The notes: generated by a model not told the origin, from the letters alone. A DNA stretch of 64,000 nt from Teichococcus wenyumeiae (GCF_003696345.1 NZ_RFLX01000017.1:1-64000); one strand, 5' to 3'. Positions 34,756 through 43,471 are shown, counted from the stretch's first letter. Program-made: numbers and translations.

Positions 34756-36237
34756 TCAGAACAGGCCCCGCGCCCGTGCCTGCCGCAGCGTGGCGCGGGC
34801 GCCGCTGTCGTAGAGCGAGGCCAGCCAGGCGCCCAGGGGCCGCACCAGCCGCGCATCATCCCCCAGCTCGCCAAACAGTTGCCGGAGGGAAAGCAGGGGC
34901 CGCGGATTCTCGCGTCCTTCCAGCGCTTTTTCCCGCAACAGTGCCGCCAGCGGGTGCCGCACCTCGATGGGCCGGCCCTGCTCGTCCTCGCCGCGGATGC
35001 GGCGGAACCAGGCGGCGAGGGCGAGCGCCAGCAGCTCCACCGGCGCACCGGCCTTCAGCCGGTCGCGGATCGGGTCCACCAGCACGTTGATCGGCGCGTC
35101 GGTGTTCACCCGCTCCACCGTGTCCTTGATGGCCTCGTTGCTGAAGCGCTCGATCAGGGTCTGCTTGTAGGCGCCGAGGTCGATGCTTGGCACCGGGGCG
35201 AGGGTGGGGCCGGTCTCGCGGTCCATCAGCGCCGCCATGTAGTCGCGCAGCAGCGGGTCGGCCATGGTCTCGTCGATATAGGTATAGTCCAACAGGCGCC
35301 CGAGTCCGGCCACGGCGAGGTGGCTGCCGTTCAGCAGCCGCAGCTTCATGAATTCATAGGGCGTGACGTCATCGACGAATTGCGCGCCCACCATCTCCCA
35401 GGCCGGGCGGCCACGGATGAAGCGGTCCTCGATGACCCATTGCGTGAACATCTCGCTGAACACAGGCCAGTTGTCACCGATGCCGTAACGCGCGCGCAGC
35501 TCCGCCACCTGCGCTTCCTGCGTCACCGGCGTGATACGGTCCACCATGGTATTGGGGAAGCTGACATGCTCGCCGATCCAGGCGGCGAGGTCGGGCGCGC
35601 GGTGCTCCGCCAGGGCCAGCACGGCGGCGCGCAGCACATTGCCGTTGTGCTGGATATTGTCGCAGCTCAGCGCCGTGAAGCCTGGCAGGCCGGCCTGCCG
35701 CCGCCGCCGGCAGGCCTCCACGACGATGCCGATGGCGCTGCGCGGGTTGGCCGGCTCCGCCAGGTCCCGGCGGATCAGCTCATGCTCAAGGTCCAGCTTC
35801 TTGCTGGCCCGGTTGAGGCAATAGCCGTTTTCCGTGACGGTCAGGCTGACGATGCGGATGGCGGGGTCGTCGATGGCCGCCAGCAGTTCCGCGGCACTCT
35901 CGCCCGCGAAGATGACGCGCGGGATGGAGCCGATGACGGAAACCACCTCCTCCGCGCCGCGCCGTTCCACCAGGGTATAAAGCCCCTGCTGCGGCGCCAG
36001 GGCGTCATGCATGCGGCGGTCCGCCGGCAGCAGCCCGGCCCCGGCGATGCCCCAGGACAGCGCCTCCGGCTGCCGCTGCATCAGGTCATGCGTGTAGCGG
36101 GCCATATGCGCGCGGTGGAAGCCGCCCAGCCCCAGATGCACGATGCCCGGCACCACCTGCGCGGGGTCGTAGCCGGGCACCCGCACCGCCGGTGGCAGGC
36201 GGCGCAGGGTGTCGCGGGACAAGGGCATGGCATGCAT
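34756..36237 (-). CDS. Mannitol dehydrogenase family (NAD-dependent polyol 2-dehydrogenase)
   Basis: This 493-residue protein is the usual length for secondary-alcohol polyol dehydrogenases such as mannitol 2-dehydrogenase, which convert mannitol to fructose. The N-terminal NAD site reads IVHLGLGGFHRAHMARY. The catalytic Lys, Asn and His are in MKLRLLNGSHLAVAG with the family spacing of 5 and 3 residues. GGGGAG precedes the ATG at 36237. It stands at the head of the operon with the importer and a fructokinase-like kinase, so imported polyol is oxidised to a ketose and then phosphorylated. D-arabitol or fructuronate activity cannot be excluded. Confidence 0.92.
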   Translation of the reverse strand: MHAMPLSRDTLRRLPPAVRVPGYDPAQVVPGIVHLGLGGFHRAHMARYTHDLMQRQPEALSWGIAGAGLLPADRRMHDALAPQQGLYTLVERRGAEEVVSVIGSIPRVIFAGESAAELLAAIDDPAIRIVSLTVTENGYCLNRASKKLDLEHELIRRDLAEPANPRSAIGIVVEACRRRRQAGLPGFTALSCDNIQHNGNVLRAAVLALAEHRAPDLAAWIGEHVSFPNTMVDRITPVTQEAQVAELRARYGIGDNWPVFSEMFTQWVIEDRFIRGRPAWEMVGAQFVDDVTPYEFMKLRLLNGSHLAVAGLGRLLDYTYIDETMADPLLRDYMAALMDRETGPTLAPVPSIDLGAYKQTLIERFSNEAIKDTVERVNTDAPINVLVDPIRDRLKAGAPVELLALALAAWFRRIRGEDEQGRPIEVRHPLAALLREKALEGRENPRPLLSLRQLFGELGDDARLVRPLGAWLASLYDSGARATLRQARARGLF

Positions 36238-36382
36238 GGGCGTCTCCCCGGCCGGTTGCTGCGGCCTTCCGTTCTGCCGAGCCCGGGCCAGGACGGCGGC
36301 GAAATGTTCCGGGAAGGCGCAGGTCACGGCAAGGAGTTTCGCGGGCAGGGTCCGGCGCCGCCATGCGGCGCCGGATGCGGGC

Positions 36383-37354
36383 TCAGTCGGCGAATTGCCC
36401 GGCGGCCTGGATGATCGGCCGCCAGCGGGCGACCTCCTCGCCCAGGAAGCGGCGGTGGTAGGCGGGCGTGGCGCGGTCGTCGTCCACGGTGGCCGTCACC
36501 AGTTCCGCGAAGCGCTGGCGCAGCCTTTCCTCCTTCAGCGCGGCGCGGATGGCGCGGGCCAGCCGCTCCTGCACCGCCGGCGGCGTGTCCCTGGGGGCAT
36601 AGAGGCCGTGCCAGGTGCTCATCACCAGCGTCGGCTGCCCGGCCTCGGTGGTGGTGGGCAGGTTGAGGCCCGGCACGCGCTGCGGCAGCGTCACCGCATA
36701 GGCCTTCACGCGGTCGTCGCGGATAAAGGGCGCGGTATTGGTCGCTTGGTCGCAGAAGACATCGATGCGCCCGGCCATGAGGTCAGTGATGGCCGGCGCG
36801 CTGCCGCGGAACACCACCCCGGTCAGGCTGGCCTGCGCCGCGTGCTGCAGCACCATGCCGCAGAGATGGTTGGCGCCGCCCAGCCCGGAATGGGCGAGGT
36901 TGAGCTTGTCGCCCTGCTGGCGGATCTCCGCCATGAAGCTGGCCAGATCCGTGGCCGGGAAGTCGGGCCGCGCGATCAGAGTCATGGCGGCATCCGAGAC
37001 CAGGCCCAGCGGCGCGAAGGATGTTTCCACATTGTAGGGCAGGTTGCGGTAGAGCGTGGCGCTGCTGGCGTGGCCGACATGGTGGATCAGCAGGCTGTGC
37101 CCGTCCGGCCTCGCCGTCGCGACCCGCCCGGCGGCGATGGTGCCGCCGGCGCCGGTCACATTCTCCACCACCACGGGCTGGCCGAGGTCCTTGGACATGC
37201 CTTCCGCCACCAGCCGGGCGATGACATCCGTGGGCCCCCCGGCGGAGAAGGGCACGGTGATGGTCACCGCATGGTCCGGGAAGGCTGTCTGGGCCTGGGC
37301 CATCGCGGGCAGAAGGGCCGCCGGCAGGGCGGCGAGCAGGCTGCGTCGTTGCAT
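36383..37354 (-). CDS. TTT (Bug-type) periplasmic receptor 5
   Basis: This 323-residue receptor has a normal signal peptide (MQRRSLLAALPAALLPAMAQ) and then VTITVPFSAGGPTDVIARLV, PVVVENVTGAGG and a late LPTTTEAGQPTLV segment. It follows the tartrate/malate dehydrogenase gene by 95 bases on the same strand, so a dicarboxylate such as tartrate or malate is a reasonable ligand. No TctAB genes are adjacent. Confidence 0.92.
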   Translation of the reverse strand: MQRRSLLAALPAALLPAMAQAQTAFPDHAVTITVPFSAGGPTDVIARLVAEGMSKDLGQPVVVENVTGAGGTIAAGRVATARPDGHSLLIHHVGHASSATLYRNLPYNVETSFAPLGLVSDAAMTLIARPDFPATDLASFMAEIRQQGDKLNLAHSGLGGANHLCGMVLQHAAQASLTGVVFRGSAPAITDLMAGRIDVFCDQATNTAPFIRDDRVKAYAVTLPQRVPGLNLPTTTEAGQPTLVMSTWHGLYAPRDTPPAVQERLARAIRAALKEERLRQRFAELVTATVDDDRATPAYHRRFLGEEVARWRPIIQAAGQFAD

Positions 37355-37449
37355 CGGATGTTTCCTCTCTTTTTCTCGCCCGCCCGCTTTCCGCGGGTCG
37401 GGGCCGGAGGCCTTAGCGTTCCTCCTTTTGCAGCCAGGCCGGGCAGGCT

Positions 37450-38526
37450 TCAGTCATTCGCCTGCCGCAGCGCCTCGCAAACCGCCTCGGTGACCTGCCG
37501 CGTGGTGGCGGTGCCGCCGAGGTCGGGCGTATGCAGCGCGGGGTCGGCGGTGACGCGCTCCACGGCCTTCATCAGCCGCGCCGCCGCCGCGGGCTCGCCC
37601 AGGTGGTCCAGCATCATCGCCGCCGTCCAGAAGGTGGCGACGGGGTTCGCGATGCCCTTGCCGGTGATGTCAAAGGCCGAGCCATGGATCGGCTCGAACA
37701 TCGAGGGCGCGTCGCGCTCGGGGTTGATGTTCGCCGTCGGCGCGATGCCGAGCGAGCCCGCCAGCGCGGCGGCAAGGTCGGACAGGATATCGGCATGCAG
37801 GTTGCTGGCCACAATGGTGTCCAGGCTGCCGGGCTTGATCACCATCCGCATGGTCATGGCATCGACCAGCATCTTGTCCCAGGTGACATCGGGGAATTCC
37901 GCCGCCACCTCGGCCGCGATCTCGTCCCACATCACCATGGCGTGCCGCTGCGCGTTGGACTTGGTGACCACGGTGAGGAACTTGCGCGGGCGGGACTGCG
38001 CCAGGCGGAAGGCATAGCGCATGATGCGCTGCACGCCCGCGCGGGTCATGACCGAGACATCCTGCGCCACCTCGATCGGCAGCCCGCGATGCGCGCGGCC
38101 GCCGACGCCGGAATACTCGCCTTCCGAATTCTCGCGCACGATCACCCAGTCCAGCTCGGGGCCGGAGACGTTGCGCAGCGGGCTGGTGATGCCCGGCAGC
38201 ACGCGCGTCGGGCGCACATTGGCATATTGGTCCAGCGGCTGGCAGATGGCGAGCCGCAGGCCCCAGAGCGTCACGTGGTCCGGGATATCCGGCGCGCCCA
38301 CGGCGCCGAAGAGGATGGCGTCATAGGCCCGCAGCTGCTCGGCGCCATCCGCCGGCATCATCACGCCATGCTTGCGGTAATAGTCCGAACCCCAGTCGAA
38401 ATCGGTGAAGTCCAGGGCGAACTGGCCGTCGCGCTCGGCGCAGAGCTTCAGCACCTCAACCCCGGCGTCGATGACCTCGGGGCCGATGCCGTCCCCACCC
38501 ATGGCTGCAATTCGATAGCGACGCAT
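37450..38526 (-). CDS. Tartrate/D-malate dehydrogenase-like enzyme (isocitrate/isopropylmalate DH family)
   Basis: This 358-residue beta-decarboxylating dehydrogenase begins YRIAAMGGDGIGPEVIDAGV and has the substrate loop RENSEGEYSGVGGRAHRG, the catalytic Lys region VTKSNAQRH and the metal aspartates in DAMTMRMV and ADILSDLAAAL. The pattern matches tartrate dehydrogenase/decarboxylase and D-malate dehydrogenase (TtuC/DmlA) rather than LeuB. It is divergent from a GntR regulator and upstream of receptor 5, which suggests a small hydroxydicarboxylate uptake and oxidation unit. Confidence 0.88.
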   Translation of the reverse strand: MRRYRIAAMGGDGIGPEVIDAGVEVLKLCAERDGQFALDFTDFDWGSDYYRKHGVMMPADGAEQLRAYDAILFGAVGAPDIPDHVTLWGLRLAICQPLDQYANVRPTRVLPGITSPLRNVSGPELDWVIVRENSEGEYSGVGGRAHRGLPIEVAQDVSVMTRAGVQRIMRYAFRLAQSRPRKFLTVVTKSNAQRHAMVMWDEIAAEVAAEFPDVTWDKMLVDAMTMRMVIKPGSLDTIVASNLHADILSDLAAALAGSLGIAPTANINPERDAPSMFEPIHGSAFDITGKGIANPVATFWTAAMMLDHLGEPAAAARLMKAVERVTADPALHTPDLGGTATTRQVTEAVCEALRQAND

Positions 38527-38562
38527 TGATCGGCGATTCCCCGGAGTTGTTTCCTGCCGTAT

Positions 38563-38580
38563 CATCTTGCATGGAAGATG
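38563..38580. promoter_or_regulatory. Palindrome between tartrate dehydrogenase-like gene and GntR
   Basis: CATCTT-GCATGG-AAGATG has perfect 6-base inverted arms. It lies 37 bases before the dehydrogenase start and 87 before the regulator start, a suitable place for a GntR/FCD operator acting on both genes. Function is inferred from position and symmetry. Confidence 0.5.
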
Positions 38581-38666
38581 GCATCGCAGCCAGCCACTAT
38601 CCGCCGCGGGCGTCAATGACTAAACCCGGCGCCTGCATGGAAGCCCGGGGAGCCACGGAGATCACG

Positions 38667-39368
38667 ATGGTGGCGTTGCGCAAGGAGACCGGGGGCCAGC
38701 CCGCCCGGGCATCGCTGGTGGACGGCGCCTACGAGGCGCTGAAGGAGGCGATCCGCAATGCCGTCTTCGCCCCCGGCTACCAGGGCTCGGAAGGCGAGAT
38801 CGCGGCCCAGCTCGGCATGAGCCGCACGCCGGTGCACGAGGCCATCATCCGGCTGCAGGAGGAAGGGCTGGTCCGCGTGCTGCCCCGGCGCGGTGTGGTG
38901 GTCTGCGCCATCTCGCCCGAGGACATGCGCGAGATCTACGAGGTGGTGGTGGCGCTGGAGACCGCCTCCGCCGAACTCATCGCCGAGAAGCCGGAGGCGG
39001 AGCGCGGCGCCATCGCCGGGGAGCTGGCCGGCGTCAACGCGGAGATGGCGGAGGCCCTGGCGCGCGACGACCTGGTAAGCTGGGCCGGGGCGGACGGGCG
39101 CTTCCACCAGCTGCTGGTGGAGCGCGCCGGCAATCGCCGCCTGTCACGCATGTTCGCCTCCATCATGGACCAGTCGCACCGGGCGCGGATGCTGACCCTG
39201 CGCCTGCGGCCCCGGCCGGGCCTGTCGGTGGAGGACCATGCCGCGGTGGTGGAGGCGATCCGCCAGGGTGACCCGCGCCGCGCCCGCGACAGCGCCAGGG
39301 CGCACCGCATCCGCGCGCGGGACCAGATCCTGCCGCTGCTGAGCCAGCTCGGGATGCGCCACCTTTAG
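38667..39368 (+). CDS. GntR family regulator, FCD subfamily
   Basis: This 233-residue regulator has the winged helix GSEGEIAAQLGMSRTPVHEA and RLQEEGLVRVLPRRGVVV, then an FCD effector domain with metal-ligand-type Asp and His residues (GADGRFHQLLVERAG and VEDHAAVVEAI). I use the ATG at 38667, six bases after GGAG. Three in-frame ATGs upstream would extend it through the intergenic gap and the palindrome. It is divergent from the tartrate-dehydrogenase-like gene and probably controls it. Its stop overlaps by four bases the stop of the convergent hydroxyacid dehydrogenase. Confidence 0.9.
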   Translation: MVALRKETGGQPARASLVDGAYEALKEAIRNAVFAPGYQGSEGEIAAQLGMSRTPVHEAIIRLQEEGLVRVLPRRGVVVCAISPEDMREIYEVVVALETASAELIAEKPEAERGAIAGELAGVNAEMAEALARDDLVSWAGADGRFHQLLVERAGNRRLSRMFASIMDQSHRARMLTLRLRPRPGLSVEDHAAVVEAIRQGDPRRARDSARAHRIRARDQILPLLSQLGMRHL

Positions 39369-40363
39369 GCGGGCGCCTGCGCCCCTTGGGGGCGGCGGGA
39401 CCAGGATTCCGCGTTCACGGCGCCCGGCGGCACCTCGCCCGCCAGGATGGCGCGTACCTGCCGGACGGTGTCGAAGGCCTGCGCCTCGATGGCCGGCGGC
39501 GTGAGGCCGCCGATATGCGGCGTGGCGATGACATTCGGCAGGCGCGCGAGGCCGGGGGAGGGCATCTGGTCCGTGGCGCGTCCGACATCCATGGCGGCGC
39601 CGGCGATCCGGCCTTCCGTCAGGGCGCTCGCCAGGGCGGCCTCATCCACCAGGTTGCCGCGGGAGAGGTTGATGAAGACGGCATCCCGCTTCATCCGCGC
39701 CAGCGCCGCGGCGTCGATCAGGTTCTCGGTGGCCTCAGTCGCCACGGCGAGGCAGACGACATAATCGGCGCTGGCCAGCAGCGTCTCGAAGCTGACCTGG
39801 CGGACATGCGGCGCCTCGATGCTGGCATAGGGGTCGCTGACCAGCACCTCCATGCCAAGCTGGGCGGCGAGCTGCGCGAGGTTCCGGCCGATGGCGCCAT
39901 AGCCGATGATGCCGATGCGGCTGCCGGAAAGCTGCCGCCCCATCCGCACCTCCGGCATGCGGCCGGCATGGTAATCCGCGCTGGCGCGGGAAATGCCGCG
40001 CGAGAGATCCACCAGGAAGCCGAGCGCCAGCTCCGTCACCGAGGCCACGAAGCCCGGGCTGGCATGCGTCACCAGCACGCCCGCGCGGCCGGCCGCCGCC
40101 GTGTCGATGTTGCGGATATCCACGGCGCAGCGGAGGAAGGCGCTGAGCCGGGGCAGGCGGGGGAAGATCTCCGCCGGGCCCGTGGTCAGGCGGTCCGCGA
40201 TGATGAGGTCGGCTTCCGCCGCCGCGGCCACTAGCCCTTCCGGCGTCAGCGGCTGCTCCTGCTGGTGCAGGATCACCTCCGCCATGGCCTCGAGTTCAGC
40301 CAGGGCGCGCGGGCCGTAATACTGCTCGCGCATGCGCGGCGTGTGCGTCAGCAGCACCTTCAT
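39365..40363 (-). CDS. D-2-hydroxyacid dehydrogenase family protein
   Basis: This 332-residue NAD-dependent enzyme interconverts a 2-hydroxy acid and a 2-oxo acid. It has the Rossmann motif IGIIGYGAIGRNLAQLAAQL, the catalytic Arg in INLSRGNLVDEAAL and the catalytic His in TPHIGG. The catalytic Glu normally found in a '-EP-' motif is replaced in this alignment by Asp (RATDQMPS), which is unusual. The ATG at 40363 gives the standard start MKVLLTHTPRM. It is convergent with the GntR gene, sharing four bases at the stops, and stands alone on its strand. Confidence 0.87.
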   Translation of the reverse strand: MKVLLTHTPRMREQYYGPRALAELEAMAEVILHQQEQPLTPEGLVAAAAEADLIIADRLTTGPAEIFPRLPRLSAFLRCAVDIRNIDTAAAGRAGVLVTHASPGFVASVTELALGFLVDLSRGISRASADYHAGRMPEVRMGRQLSGSRIGIIGYGAIGRNLAQLAAQLGMEVLVSDPYASIEAPHVRQVSFETLLASADYVVCLAVATEATENLIDAAALARMKRDAVFINLSRGNLVDEAALASALTEGRIAGAAMDVGRATDQMPSPGLARLPNVIATPHIGGLTPPAIEAQAFDTVRQVRAILAGEVPPGAVNAESWSRRPQGAQAPA

Positions 40364-40745
40364 GCATGTGTTCCATCTGGTCGGGGGTGGCGGGAAGCAA
40401 GGCGGGTGGGGCAGGATAGACCGCTTCTTCCCCTGCTCCCGCGGAAATCCGCAAGGCGGGCACCCGGCCGCCGCCCTGTGTTGCCCGGGACACGGCAGCC
40501 TGCCAAATCCAGCATCAGAGGAAAATGTAACCGGCTGCCCTTTCCAAGATGACGATGGCGCAATATGCGAATGCCTCGCATTATTACGTATGATTCGGGG
40601 GCGCCTTTGATGCCATTGGGAGAAGCAACAGGCCGGGCGCGACGCGCTGGACCGCTGACCGCGCCGGCGGCGGCCACGGCTTTTCCCGCTGCCGGGGCCG
40701 GTGGCGCACCGGCCGGCACCCTGAAGCACCGGTTCTGAGGCGGCG
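40364..40745. other. Gap upstream of the iron-uptake trio, with a palindrome at 40565-40581
   Basis: This 382-base gap separates the hydroxyacid dehydrogenase from the DUF3649 gene. ATGCGA-ATGCC-TCGCAT at 40565-40581 is a perfect 6-base inverted repeat in a locally AT-rich patch, similar in form to alphaproteobacterial Fur-type sites (TGC-GCA cores). It is a candidate iron-responsive operator for the genes that follow. A 42-residue frame at 40610 is listed separately; the rest shows nothing I can name. Confidence 0.4.
40610..40738 (+). CDS. Possible small ORF or relic of a TonB receptor
   Basis: This 42-residue frame begins MPLGEATGRARRAGPLTA and ends GAPAGTLKHRF, seven bases before the DUF3649 gene. 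The last residues resemble the C-terminal strand of TonB-dependent siderophore receptors (a G-P-region followed by a strand ending R-F), and such a receptor normally precedes this gene trio. It may be what remains after an internal deletion, or a chance frame. I see no clear ribosome site (GCGCCTTTG before the ATG). Confidence 0.25.
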   Translation: MPLGEATGRARRAGPLTAPAAATAFPAAGAGGAPAGTLKHRF

Positions 40746-41084
40746 ATGGACGTGTCCCGTGCCATCAACGGCACCGCGCGCCGCACCCGGTTCCGGCCAG
40801 GGGCCGAGGCACGGTGCCGCGCCGGCATCGCCATGCGGCTGCTGGCGGGCGTCGGCGGCGGCTATGCGGTGGCGGCGCTCTTCACCATGGCGCTTTCCAT
40901 CGGCCTGCCCATGCCGCGCGCCGAGGCGGTGCTGACCGCCACCATGGCCAGCTTCGCCATCTATGCCGCGGCCATCGTCTGGGCCTTCGCCGCCCCCGGC
41001 GTGCTGCGCGCCTGGGCGGGCATGGCCGCCCAGGCGGCGCTGCTGCTGCTGGCGCTGTTCCTGCTCGAAGGATACCTGCCGTGA
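40746..41084 (+). CDS. DUF3649 family small membrane protein
   Basis: This 112-residue protein has an Arg-rich N-terminus and three hydrophobic segments (about 28-52, 58-80 and 88-108). The segment GYAVAALFTMALSIGLPMPR is typical of DUF3649, a family that sits in siderophore-uptake operons beside a PepSY membrane protein and a DUF3325 protein. The order is the same here. The start follows TGAGGCGGCG. Its own role is unknown; it is thought to belong to an inner-membrane iron-release or reductase assembly. Confidence 0.8.
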   Translation: MDVSRAINGTARRTRFRPGAEARCRAGIAMRLLAGVGGGYAVAALFTMALSIGLPMPRAEAVLTATMASFAIYAAAIVWAFAAPGVLRAWAGMAAQAALLLLALFLLEGYLP

Positions 41085-42655
41085 AGGATGGCTTCCGCCA
41101 GTCCATGGCCTGGCTGCACACCTGGGCCGGCCTGCTGGTCGGCTGGGTGCTCTTCGCGGTTTTCCTGACCGGCACGGCGGCCTATCTGCGGCCCGAGATT
41201 TCCTACTGGATGCGGCCGGAACTCGCCCTCTCGCGCCCCGGGCCGGAGAATGCGGCGGTGGCCGTGGCCGCCATGCAGGCCATGGCGCCGGATTCGCCCA
41301 GCTGGTTCATCACCCTGCCCAATGAGCGGGAAACCGTCACCCGCGTCTTCTGGCGCGACCCCAAGGCCCAGGGGCGGCGCTTCCGCGATGCCGTGCTGGA
41401 TGCCGATACCGGCCAGCCCGTGGCGGCGCGCGAGACGCTGGGCGGCGATTTCTTCTACGTCTTCCATTTCCAGCTGCATTACGTCGGCGTCCTCTGGGGG
41501 CGCTGGATCGTCAGCATCTGCACCATGTTCATGCTGGTGGCCATTGTCAGCGGCATCATCACCCACCGGCGCATCTTCGCGGATTTCTTCACCTTCCGCC
41601 CCGGCAAGGGCCAGCGCTCCTGGCTGGATGGCCACAATGTCTGCTCCGTGCTGGCGCTGCCCTACCACCTGATGATCACCTATACCGGGCTGGTGCTCTT
41701 CATGCTGATGGTCATGCCCTGGGGCATCGACCGCGCCTATCCGGGCCAGCGCGCCGCCTTCAACACGGAAGCCTTCGGCAATGCGCCGCCACGCCAGCGG
41801 GCCGGCACCCCCGCGCCGCTGGCGGCGGTGACGCCCTTGATGGAGGAGGCGCGGCAGCGCTGGCAGGGTGGCCGGGTCGGCCGCGTCATCGTGCAGAACC
41901 CTGGTGATGCGCATGCCACCATCCAGCTCATCCGCGCGGAGTCCGAGCGGCTTTCCTACAACCAGCAGAGCCTGACCTTCGATGGCACGACCGGCGCGCT
42001 GATCCATGACAGCGGCGACAGCGGCGCGGCGGCGGAGGTGCGCGGCGTGATGTACGGCCTGCACATCGGCCGCTTCGCCGGGCCGCTGCTGCGCGGGCTC
42101 TTTCTGCTGTCCGGGTTGGCTGGCACCGCGATGGTCGCCACGGGCTGCATCCTCTGGGCCACCAAGCAGCGGCAGCAGGCGGCACGCCGGGGCGCGGCCG
42201 GCTTCGGCACGCGGCTGGTGGAGCATCTGAACATCGCCGCCATCGCCGGCCTGCCACTGGCCATGGCGGCCTTCTTCTGGGCGAACCGGGTTCTGCCGCA
42301 GGGCCTGGCGCAGCGCGGCGCCTGGGAGGCGCATGTCTTCTTCATCGCCTGGGGGCTCTGCCTGCTGCATCCGCTGCTGCGCCGCGGCCGCCGCGCCTGG
42401 GTGGAGCAATTCGCCGCCGGCGCGCTGGGCTTCGCGCTGCTGCCGGTGCTGAACGCGCTCTTCACCACGCAGCACCTGCCCGCCACGCTGGCGCGGGGGG
42501 ACTGGGTGCGCGTCTGGTTCGACCTGGGGCTGCTGGGCTGCGGCGCGCTGCTCGGCCTGCTGGCCTGGAAGGTGGCGCGCCACCGGCCATCCGCCCCGCT
42601 GCCGCGCCCTGCCGCCGTCCTGGCCCTCCGTTCCCTGGCGGAAGCGGCGCCGTGA
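41081..42655 (+). CDS. PepSY-associated membrane protein (siderophore-iron reductase type)
   Basis: This 524-residue inner-membrane protein starts at a GTG that overlaps the DUF3649 stop (GTGA). It begins with SMAWLHTWAGLLVGWVLFAV, the first helix of PepSY_TM proteins, followed by a large periplasmic region, helices with His residues (FHFQLHYVGVLWGRWIV, DGHNVCSVLALPYHLMITY and GLHIGRF) and two to four C-terminal helices. The histidines probably bind heme, as in FsrB/FoxB-like proteins that reduce ferric siderophores at the inner membrane. It is the core of the three-gene set. Confidence 0.88.
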   Translation: MKDGFRQSMAWLHTWAGLLVGWVLFAVFLTGTAAYLRPEISYWMRPELALSRPGPENAAVAVAAMQAMAPDSPSWFITLPNERETVTRVFWRDPKAQGRRFRDAVLDADTGQPVAARETLGGDFFYVFHFQLHYVGVLWGRWIVSICTMFMLVAIVSGIITHRRIFADFFTFRPGKGQRSWLDGHNVCSVLALPYHLMITYTGLVLFMLMVMPWGIDRAYPGQRAAFNTEAFGNAPPRQRAGTPAPLAAVTPLMEEARQRWQGGRVGRVIVQNPGDAHATIQLIRAESERLSYNQQSLTFDGTTGALIHDSGDSGAAAEVRGVMYGLHIGRFAGPLLRGLFLLSGLAGTAMVATGCILWATKQRQQAARRGAAGFGTRLVEHLNIAAIAGLPLAMAAFFWANRVLPQGLAQRGAWEAHVFFIAWGLCLLHPLLRRGRRAWVEQFAAGALGFALLPVLNALFTTQHLPATLARGDWVRVWFDLGLLGCGALLGLLAWKVARHRPSAPLPRPAAVLALRSLAEAAP

Positions 42656-42984
42656 TCGGCCTCGGCTTCGCGCTTGCCTATGCCGGCTTCAGCGCGCTGT
42701 GCCTGGCGATGGAGCGGCACCATGAGCAGGTCTTCCGCAGCCGCCGCATCCCGCCCTGGCGGCGGCTCGCCCTGGCCGGCGGCGGCTGGCTGCTGCTGGG
42801 GGCATCGGCGCTGCCGCTGCTCCAGGCCCTGGGCTGGGGCATGGGCCTGGTGTTCTGGGCCGGCATCCTGACCGTCACGGCGATGCCGCTGGCGATGCTG
42901 CTGACCTATGCCCCGCGTCTTGCCCTGGCGCTGGCGGGCCTCTCGCTTCCCGCCGGCCTGGTGCTGCTCCTCTGCGGCGCATGA
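42652..42984 (+). CDS. DUF3325 family small membrane protein
   Basis: This 110-residue protein begins at a GTG that overlaps the PepSY stop (GTGA) and has three hydrophobic segments. The N-terminal GLGFALAYAGFSALCLAMER followed by HHEQVF is typical of DUF3325. The family is nearly always found with PepSY and DUF3649 proteins in iron-uptake loci. It is the last gene of the trio; no further gene on this strand follows for 166 bases. Confidence 0.8.
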   Translation: MIGLGFALAYAGFSALCLAMERHHEQVFRSRRIPPWRRLALAGGGWLLLGASALPLLQALGWGMGLVFWAGILTVTAMPLAMLLTYAPRLALALAGLSLPAGLVLLLCGA

Positions 42985-43150
42985 AGCGAAGACACCCGAT
43001 CCGGTACCATACCGCATAGGCAACAGTTGCATCAAAGTCACATTTCTTACTGAACTTGCAACAGAGCCCTCCGGCAGCCGTCTGGCCGTTGTGACCGGAA
43101 CCTCAGGAACTTAGGATGAATCATAAATCAACCAACGGTAGCTTTTGCGG

Positions 43151-43471
43151 ATGCAAGTCGTCGATCTGTCCACCGCTCAGGATGTGCTCGGGGGTCTGCC
43201 GGCCTCGATCGTCAGCGTGGTGCTGAACGGCTTCGAGCTGGATGTCCGTCGGCTCAACAAGGACATGCTCAGGGCCGCGCATGCCGGCGATGCGGTGGCC
43301 TATTCCAACGCCGCCCATGCCCTGGCCGATGCCGCCAGCCGCCTTGGCGCGACCGAGCTGGCGGTGATGGCGCGCGGCGCCTCGCGGCGTCCGGTTCCGG
43401 TGGCCGACCTGTCGCTGCTGGTGGCCAGCGAAAGCGCGATCGGCGAGATGCGGGCCGCGTTCAGGGGCTGA
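43151..43471 (+). CDS. Hpt-like histidine phosphotransfer protein
   Basis: This 106-residue all-helical protein resembles an Hpt domain: RAAHAGDAVAYSNAAHALAD, then AASRLGATELAVMAR. H56 stands where the phospho-accepting His would be, and the LGA-x-L-A pattern that follows fits. However, the usual H-x-L-K-G is H-A-L-A-D, with the Lys and Gly missing. The ATG at 43151 lacks a strong ribosome site; a TTG at 43145 is an alternative. It lies about 0.75 kb upstream of a HWE histidine kinase on the same strand and may belong to its relay or be an inactive decoy. Confidence 0.6.
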   Translation: MQVVDLSTAQDVLGGLPASIVSVVLNGFELDVRRLNKDMLRAAHAGDAVAYSNAAHALADAASRLGATELAVMARGASRRPVPVADLSLLVASESAIGEMRAAFRG

